A stretch of 64,000 nucleotides of DNA. Source: Arabidopsis thaliana. Lineage: Eukaryota > Streptophyta > Magnoliopsida > Brassicales > Brassicaceae. The stretch is taken from contig NC_003075.7 of the NCBI RefSeq assembly GCF_000001735.4, forward strand, positions 1,551,001-1,615,000, written 5' to 3'. The position numbers and the translations under genes are program-made. Positions 57,516 through 64,000 of the stretch are shown in pieces. Below the pieces are notes generated by a model. That model was not told where the DNA came from. It did not search any database and saw only the letters and a list, made by a program, of their open reading frames with translations. Every line of letters starts with the position of its first letter. The first letter of the stretch is position 1.

Positions 57516-59037
57516 ATGGATTCTTCCTCCTCTTCGCCTATGAAGTACGAGGACAAACCGAGAAACTGGGCGGAGCTTCTGCCGGAACTAACGGCGTCCA
57601 TCCTCCACCGTCTTGGCGTGGTTGAGATACTTGAAAACGCTCAGAAAGTGTGCAGACCATGGCATCGCGTCTGCAAAGACCCTTCAATGTGGCGGAAAAT
57701 CGATATGTGAATCCCGAAGAGCCTCAAAATCATTGAGTACGACATCATTATGAACAATGAAGATTTTAACGCCGATGAACTCCTCACTTTCGTCGCCTAT
57801 AGGTTATGTTTTGTACTTCTGTCTCTCTAGACTCCATATATAACTCGCAAATACTCTTTTGAATTTTGTTTTGAGAAGTTGTGTTGTTTTAATCCCACTT
57901 GCTTGTAACAGTGTGCTGATTCTAGGTCTGAATTAAATTTGTTGTCCTTCTCCTTTATGTCTTAGACCATGTTTTTTGTAAACTATTTTTCAGATCAAGT
58001 ATTCTGAAACGCCTTGGACGTATGATGTGTCATGCCGTTGCTCTCAGCCAAGGCGGCTGTGTAGAGATAAACATTGAACATTTTGGCACTGATTCTCTCC
58101 TCACCTACATTGCTGATAGGTTCTCTCTCTACCCCTATCCCACATGCACACAAATATTTATCGTTCTAACGAAGTTTATAAAGTTGTACGTCTACATAAG
58201 TGGGATTGATTTTATATCTAAAACGGTTATGCTAATTTCTAGGTCTAATTCTAGTCAGGATTGAAGAACAAAATATCTCAGTTGGTTTAGTGGTAAAGGA
58301 TATGTTTGTTCCTTAGTGCCTTTTCCTTATGAGGATTAGGAGAATTATTTTGGTTAATTCGTATTTGACATCAACGTATATTGAGTATGGACATACTGTA
58401 TATAGGTTCCACCCGTCTCTCTTCTTATACTCGCAAGCATTAGCACACAGGTTTTGAGTTCATCGCTACTAGTACAGTTTCATAATGATATTATATTTGT
58501 ATCTTGAATTGTTCTTCTATCTCTTGATTTTTGTTTGTTAACTATACTTGCAGATCAAGTAATTTGAGACACCTTGGACTTGCTAAGTGCGATCAAATAA
58601 CGGGCATGGGACTGTTCACAGAAGCCATGAAACTTCCATTGCTTGAAGACCTCGAGCTTTCATACTGCTTAATCAAAGGAAAGAATTTGGAAGCTATAGG
58701 CTTCGCTTGCCTGCATTTGAAGACATTGAAGCTAAACTGTCAAGGTTTCAAGTTCCCCGGCTTTACGTATGATCATGATGCCCTAGGCATTGCTAAAAGA
58801 ATGCCCGAACTGCGATGTCTCCAGCTTTTTGGGAACAGAGTATCAGACGTAGGGTTGAACGCGATTTTCGACGGTTGTCCTCACCTGGAACACCTCGATT
58901 TACGTCAGTGTTTCAACATTAATCTTGTAGGGGATCTGGAGAAGCGTTGTATGGAGAGGATCAAAGATTTGAGACGCCCCAACGATTCAACTGCTGATTA
59001 CCCATATGATACAAGTTTGCTCGATCTAGGCATTTGA
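57516..59037 (+). pseudogene. F-box/LRR gene split by one in-frame stop
   Basis: Exons 57516-57802, 57994-58119 and 58554-59037 join in phase to 299 codons. Borders are CTATAG|GTTAT, TTTCAG|ATCAA, GATAG|GTTCT and TGCAG|ATCAA. Codons 1-64 encode an F-box (NWAELLPELTASILHRLG ... VCRPWHRVCKDPSMWRKIDM) and then TGA at about 57708-57710. The same frame continues through exon 1 and into leucine-rich repeats in exons 2-3 (RSSNLRHLGLAKCDQITG, LPLLEDLELSYC, HLKTLKLNCQG, LRCLQLFGN, HLEHLDLRQC). F-box/LRR proteins are substrate receptors of SCF ubiquitin ligases; here the stop separates the Skp1-binding part from the LRR part. An LRR-only protein could start at ATG 58022 (194 codons). I call it a pseudogene or split gene. 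Confidence 0.7.
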
Positions 59038-59141
59038 AATCGTTTTGAAGTCTGTTTAGCTGGTCTTGACTACATCAAACAATTTTAATTATGGGATTAG
59101 GCTCGAGACGGCTCATTTTATTAAGCCCAAGAACGATGGAA

Positions 59142-59172
<31 letters not shown>

Positions 59173-60281
59173 TTTTGGTTAGCATTTGAAAGAACTAATC
59201 TATTTTAAATAGTTTTTAACATCGAATGGTAACAATGTATTAATTTCGGAAAAGACATTATATGCATAAATGTGTAATAAGCAAAGAAAGAAATAAAATA
59301 AATTGCTGTCACAAGAAATTTCTTATCAACTTTTACACGAATTATATCATACATAAAACTATTTCATCATGTCAAATTATACACAAGTCACTATCCCGTC
59401 AGTCGTGTCATAACAAGGAGAGTAAAAAAAATATGTTGTTAACATTAACTTTTAGAAAAATTAAATGAATAATTGGTTTAAATTCTAAGAACCAGCTTTT
59501 ATATAATAGCCAAAAAACTAGATTTTAGCATTAATTCTTAACATTTTTCTATTTTCTTCTTTTTGAAGATGTCCCTGGAATCCATGATAATCCGAAAAAA
59601 TTGATCTGAATCCGTATCCGAAAATTTAGATTTATTCTATTAGGTCTTAAACTCATAAATTTGAATCCGAATCAAAACCTGAACCTGAACCCAAATCCGA
59701 ATGTTTTATTCGAAAACTCAAAATTTTCGCAGAAATTTATCTCTTTTAACAAACCCGAATATTTACCCAAAAATAAGATGGTTATAGAAATTCTCATACG
59801 TATATTGTTTTATTTAGTCAAATTATGTATCAATAAATAAATAAAATATGTTAGACACTAGAACTCGACTTCGTGATCAACGTACGCATCAATAATTGAA
59901 ATATGATTTGGTCGAGTATATATGAAATTTTTTTGGCAGAAATCAATAGTTTAACTAACCGTTTTCGTTTATGTTTACATCATGTTTGTTTAAATTTTTA
60001 TGTCATGTCTGTTTCAAATTTTATAAGTTGTAATAATTATTAAGATATTTAAAATTAAAATATTTTTATTTTAAAAAGTCCAAGTTAAGAACCTTTTATT
60101 ACAGTCAAAATTTTAATCTTTTAACAAAATTCTTAACGTCAAAATTTTCACAATCAATTATAAAAATATTCCTAATAATAATGCTCTTAAGAGCACTACT
60201 ATCGAAGGACGTCTCAATTTGTATTGGTTTGGAGTAATCCGGCGTGGCTACACAGACGAATTGTAGAAGAAGCTTCACTAA
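59038..60281. other. AT-rich spacer with simple repeats
   Basis: Contains a (TA)n tract at about 59144-59170 and, at about 59580-59720, degenerate repeats built from AATCCGAA and CCTGAAC. No gene supported. Confidence 0.5.
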
Positions 60282-60498
60282 GAGCATTTCCATTGCATAA
60301 CCTTTTATTGATGTCTTTAAGACTAACCATAGTAAAAATAGATTAACCATGATTAAAACTAAAGACATTTGCTTTTTTGGGTGTCTAAAATGTCTTAGGG
60401 AAGACATATTTGACATCAAAAAAGGTGAATGTCTTTAATTTTAACTATGGTTAGTCTTTAAAACACACACTAGAAGTTATGCAATAGGGATGGTCTAA
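60279..60498. mobile_element. Tourist/PIF-Harbinger-like MITE
   Basis: A 214-bp element (60282-60495) has long imperfect terminal inverted repeats of about 70 bp: GAGCATTTCCATTGCATAAC at the left against GACCATCCCTATTGCATAAC read from the right. The arms also share ACTAACCATAGT. It is flanked by TAA on both sides (60279-60281, 60496-60498), the usual PIF/Harbinger target duplication. It has no coding capacity. Confidence 0.8.
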
Positions 60499-60745
60499 GT
60501 TCTTTGCTAGGTTACTTTAATTCTTGGATTTTTGAACATTGCTCTGTTTTTTTTTTTAGTCAAACAACATTGCTCTGTTTCCGAAACAATCCGCTATGAT
60601 ATTGGCCTAATGTATTGTATGATCCTAGGCCCAATGCTTATTGGGCCAGTAAGCAATTGGCACAAATTGTATTCGTAGATTTTTTAGTGCGATGAGGACT
60701 AGATAGTAAACTTGTGATCTCAACAATTTTCCGATTCCCACAGAA

Positions 60746-61616
60746 ATGGCTTCCTTCTCCTCTTCGTCGCAGTACGATCCTCTGCCGTTGAAAGACGGAG
60801 AGTCCAGAAACTGGGCGGAGCTTCCGCCGGAACTAACATCTTCGATTCTTCTCCATCTCAGCACGATTGAGATACTGAGAAACGCTCAAATTGTATGCAG
60901 ATCGTGGCGACGCGTCTGCAAAGACCCATCCATGTGGCGCAAAATCGACATGAGAAACAACGGAATCTTTGGTTACGACTACGACAGTCCGTCACGCCGT
61001 TGATCTCAGCGAAGGTGGTTTAGTCGAAATCAACATGGTACACTTCGGCAACGATTCTCTCTACTCCTACATCGCCCAAAGGTTTGTTTCTATTCTTAGA
61101 ATTTTTGGTTGGTTTCAGTAAACTTTCTAGGGTTTAGATCAGATTATTAACAGGATTGGAGAAGGAATTGGGCGAATTAGGGCAAAATTTAACAAAGCTT
61201 GTGGTTTTTATTAACTGGATATGTTGCCTTGGGATTGTGTGAAGGCCTTGCAAGTTAGAGGTCATGTTGTTGAATCTGTGGTTTTGATAAAGCAGTGTTC
61301 TCTAAGATTTAAGATGAATATGGTTATGTGGTATGTATATATGCTTCTGAGTTGATAAGTATTGATATTTTATCACAATTTTCTTTTTTTCAGATCAAGT
61401 AATCTGAGATGCCTTAGGCTTGCAATGTGCTATCCACTAACTGGCAATGGATTTGTCAGTGCAGTCATGAAGCTCTCATTCCTTGAGGAACTCGATATTT
61501 CACAGGGCTATACACAACTGGATTTGAAAGCTATAGGCCACTCTTGCCCACTACTGAAGACATTCAAGCTAAACCGTCCTTCTTTCAGCCGGTTCGTTAA
61601 ATATGATGCATAAGGG
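60746..61616 (+). pseudogene. F-box/LRR gene, frameshifted and truncated
   Basis: This is a tandem paralog of the copy at 57516. Exon 1 (60746-61081) encodes the F-box (NWAELPPELTSSILLHLS ... VCRSWRRVCKDPSMWRKIDM) without the TGA of its relative. It loses frame near 60985, where YDYDSPSRR stops while RHAVDLSEGGLVEINMVHFG continues in another frame. The last exon (61394-61616) encodes LRR sequence (SSNLRCLRLAMCYPLTG ... LLKTFKLNRPSF) and ends after KYDA. There the sequence switches to an unrelated F-box-type fragment on the other strand, so the remaining LRRs are gone. Two lesions make it a pseudogene. Confidence 0.8.
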
Positions 61617-61858
61617 TTCCCTTTTTCTAGACATTTCAAGTAGAAAGAGAAATGAACAGAGTTGGAGGAAGACATGTAGATGAAGTGTGGACTTTTGTCT
61701 AGACGCACTCGGGTTAGCGTTTCGTCAGACAAAACTGCTAATTTCCCATCGTGCCCAACTTTAATCCAATTTTTCAAATCGTCTATTCTTTGTTCTGAAA
61801 CGTAGCTAACTATTAGAGCAAGTATTGGCTCTAGAATATATAACCTGCAATTCTTCAT
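61606..61858 (-). pseudogene. Fragment of a second F-box-type family
   Basis: The minus-strand frame reads LRNW-like DDLKNWIKVGHDGKLAV, LSDETLTRVRLDKSP, HFIYMSSSNSVHFSFYLKCL and EKGNPYA. This resembles the region after the F-box in the Arabidopsis At2g35280-like F-box family. The match ends near 61606, directly where the plus-strand LRR sequence ends. No F-box start precedes it in frame. Confidence 0.55.
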
Positions 61859-62439
61859 ATTTTGCTAAAAGGGACGATGATAAGTTAGAGGAATGATAAA
61901 TATTTGGAACAATTCAAGGAAACTTATTTGTTTAGGTGCGAACTGAAACATGTCTGCAGAGTGTCCACGATTTGGTATGACAATGATGGCACGGGAATGT
62001 GGATGGATGCTTGACTGAGTAGGAAGATTAGGATCGACGTTGATAGGGGGCTGTTTTATGTAAAGGTTTGTATTGAGCAAAACGGTTTACAAAAGTGAGT
62101 AATAAAATGGAAGTTTCAATAAATAATTAATATTCCGGAGCGATCAAGCTTAGTGGGGAGAATGGGTGTAGTTATAAAACCATTTCCTGAAAATGTTGGA
62201 GACGAGGTAACGGCCGATGAACTTGTTTATATATTTGTGCCAAAAAATAGTCAACTACCACTTGATTTAATAACGTAACATATGAAAACATAGATTCTTA
62301 AATGAATAACATATGAAAACATAGATTCTTAAGTGGTCCGCAAATGTGAAGAACATTAAGAAGAACAAAAATGAATAAAAACATAGATTCTTAAGTTTCT
62401 TCGCAAATGTGAAGAACAATAAGAAGAACAGAAATGAAA
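61859..62439. other. Spacer between F-box-type fragments
   Basis: No intact gene. A weak minus-strand frame with CHHC/RGH-type residues near 61940-62000 may be a decayed tail of the same F-box family. A short tandem duplication with ACATATGAAAACATAGATTC lies at about 62278-62330. Confidence 0.35.
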
Positions 62440-62984
62440 TCAGTACTTATGAAACACATATGATGACATAGACCAACGATACTCATTGAGGTTCTGATGG
62501 TCCGACCAACACTCACCGTAATCCTCAAACTCCCAGGAATTTTTGTATGTTCCTTGATGACGTGGACCAACCTCGTTAATATGGAACATTAGCTTATCTC
62601 CGAATAAGTCGACTTCACTAAATTTATAGCACATTCGCTTGTACTCAGTATAAAATTCCCACGGAATTGATCCATCGCAACTATGGAGCATGATGTAAAG
62701 TAGACCAGCATGTGAAAAAACATCTTTTATGCCATCCAAAATATCAATCACTTCCTGGAGCTCACACATATGAAATACCAACACTAAACTCTAAAGATAT
62801 AGGGCATAGGGATTTTTGAAGGCGAGGCATTTGGTGTAAAACATGTGGTAACTAGAAAATTCTTGAGCCATATGAATGAAAACAGGGGACTTATCTAGTC
62901 GAACAGAAGAAAGAGTTTCCCTTGAAAAAACAGCGGCTTTGCTTCCTCCGTTCCCTGATTTTCAGATGCCTGACACGTAGCTGC
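62440..62984 (-). pseudogene. F-box-type family member (At2g35280-like), stop-interrupted
   Basis: The minus-strand reading includes KAAVFSRETLSSVRLDKSPV, YTKCLAFKNPYALYL, then an in-frame TAG, then ELQEVIDILDGIKDVF, LLYIMLHSCDG, FEDYGECWSDHQNLNEYRW and YVFHKY before the final stop. The order (VRLDKSP, then KC..NPYA, then CWSDHQNL...RW) matches the At2g35280-like F-box family and the fragment at 61606-61858. Another stop precedes this region (GI*KSGNGG). It lacks an F-box and looks decayed, although 62440-62784 alone is open. Confidence 0.6.
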
Positions 62985-63843
62985 TAATATACTAATCTTA
63001 GTTTTTGAGGACGGTGTAGATATGTTAAAGGCTTGGATTCAATCATGACTAAAACATTACCTGTATGTGAAATTAACCAAATGTTGATGACGAGGCTGGA
63101 CGGCAAATTGATTTCCCCTAATATGGTCAAGGCACTTGGTGGTCGCCAGTAATGTCTAGTAGGGGCCATTTATCGAAGATGGGTACATTTGCCTTTCTCG
63201 CAGATAATTTTGGGCATTCTGTATTATCAACTCGAATAGTACTGAAAGTGGTGTAAAAGTAGCAATATAAATAAGAAATTTGAAGTAAACCAGAAAACTA
63301 GGATCGAACCTCGCAAATGGGAACAGACTTGAGATAGTGATAGAATGGGAACCCTAATACTCTGGAACACTAAAGAGGGGTGGGGAGATGGGTTACTGGC
63401 GGCATATGTGGTGGGCCATACAAAATAAAAAAAATTAGACATGGCAATAAGTATATGTAAATCATGTGTGTCCAAATTATCATATCCAAAGTTATATATC
63501 TGCATGGTATATACCATATAGACTTCTAGAACATGTATTGTTACAAGCAATTCATGTGGAACTCATTTATTGGGGATTCGGTTCTAGAATTTTGTTTTTG
63601 CTTTGGTAAACATGTGAAGAGACTAGGTTATACATACATAGACTGAACTCATTAAACACCAACAACAATGTTAGATTGATAAGACTTAGGAAATATAAAA
63701 ATGTAGATGGAATAGCAAACAAGAATTTCACATAACAAAGACAGAACAGTAGACGCAGAAATGCAAAAGATACAAGTTTTAGAAAATATAAACATGTAGA
63801 TGGACAGATAATGATGGACAACACATTACGAACACCTTTTCTT
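62985..63843. other. Spacer near right edge
   Basis: No gene supported. Open frames at 63227-63550 and most of 63567-63830 are hydrophobic, AT-driven readings. Confidence 0.35.
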
Positions 63844-64000
63844 TCAATATTTGGGACGATTGGTTCCTTTGTGTGCTCGGGATTTGCAACAAGAGCAACG
63901 TGGACTACTCTCTCGCGGACGTGGCTGAGCCCAGTAAGCCCCATCGATTTGTACCCATCCTCTTTCTTCTCCATAAGTCTCCATCCATAAACTAGCTCCA
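63844..64000 (-). other. Open frame running off right edge, Cys/Arg-rich end
   Basis: The minus-strand frame enters from the right edge and ends at 63844 after PRPRESSPRCSCCKSRAHKG. The C-x-C-C...H pattern with basic residues looks like a degenerate zinc knuckle such as those at the end of some transposase or F-box-family proteins. Too little is visible to name it. Confidence 0.3.

Noticed and set aside
58263..58330. Search for tRNA-like structure (TCAGTTGGTTTAGTGGTAAAGG)
   Set aside because: It resembles a D-arm with an A-box, but no matching anticodon arm or T-arm B-box (GGTTCGANTCC) follows at the right distance.
1..64000. CRISPR arrays, operons, bacterial-style signals
   Set aside because: The window is plant nuclear DNA; no regularly spaced repeat-spacer arrays occur.

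Overview
The window looks like nuclear DNA of Arabidopsis thaliana, or an accession extremely close to it, from the upper arm of chromosome 4. Five spliced or single-exon genes reconstruct to proteins I recognise, with the usual A. thaliana lengths: RMA1 (249 aa), thioredoxin m2 (186 aa), a CASP-like protein (164 aa), callose synthase GSL5/PMR4 (1780 aa) and the vacuolar channel TPC1 (733 aa). Spacers are AT-rich, introns are short with GT-AG borders, and small transposon relics sit between genes, as expected of this genome. Species and family names come from memory of these proteins, because no database search was possible.

Layout. Positions 1-6.4 kb hold an ankyrin-repeat/PGG cluster: one gene on the minus strand running off the left edge, one intact gene on the plus strand, and a frameshifted ACD6-like fragment. 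Next come RMA1 (6.9-7.7 kb, minus) and thioredoxin m2 (11.6-13.1 kb, minus). A 1.7-kb gag-only copia retrotransposon with nearly identical LTRs lies at 14.7-16.4 kb. It is followed by CASPL1C1 (19.0-20.5 kb), GSL5 (22.5-28.2 kb) and TPC1 (29.3-34.7 kb), all on the plus strand.

From 35 to 52 kb the region is accessory in character. One intact cystatin-related gene (35.7-36.7 kb) is followed by three relatives on the minus strand (42.0-43.1, 49.8-50.9 and 51.6-52.0 kb), each broken by different mutations. Among them lie a LINE-type RNase H relic, an orphan TPR exon, a solo LTR and a spliced, uncharacterised reading frame that resembles the front half of a papain-like protease without its active-site cysteine.

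From 52.8 kb genes are ordinary again: a small membrane protein, a metallo-beta-lactamase-fold hydrolase of PhnP type and a coiled-coil protein. The right end (57.5-64 kb) is another decaying family cluster: two F-box/LRR genes, one split by a stop codon and the other frameshifted and cut short, next to fragments of a different F-box-type family and a Tourist-like MITE.

The genes are independent units, not operons. ACD6-type ankyrin proteins, RMA1, GSL5/PMR4 and TPC1 act in stress, membrane or defence biology, but nothing here shows joint regulation. The best leads are the gag/pol-tail copia element with non-TG/CA ends, the tandem-duplication signature at GSL5 intron 2, the pseudo-protease gene, and the contrast between one intact and three independently broken cystatin-related copies.
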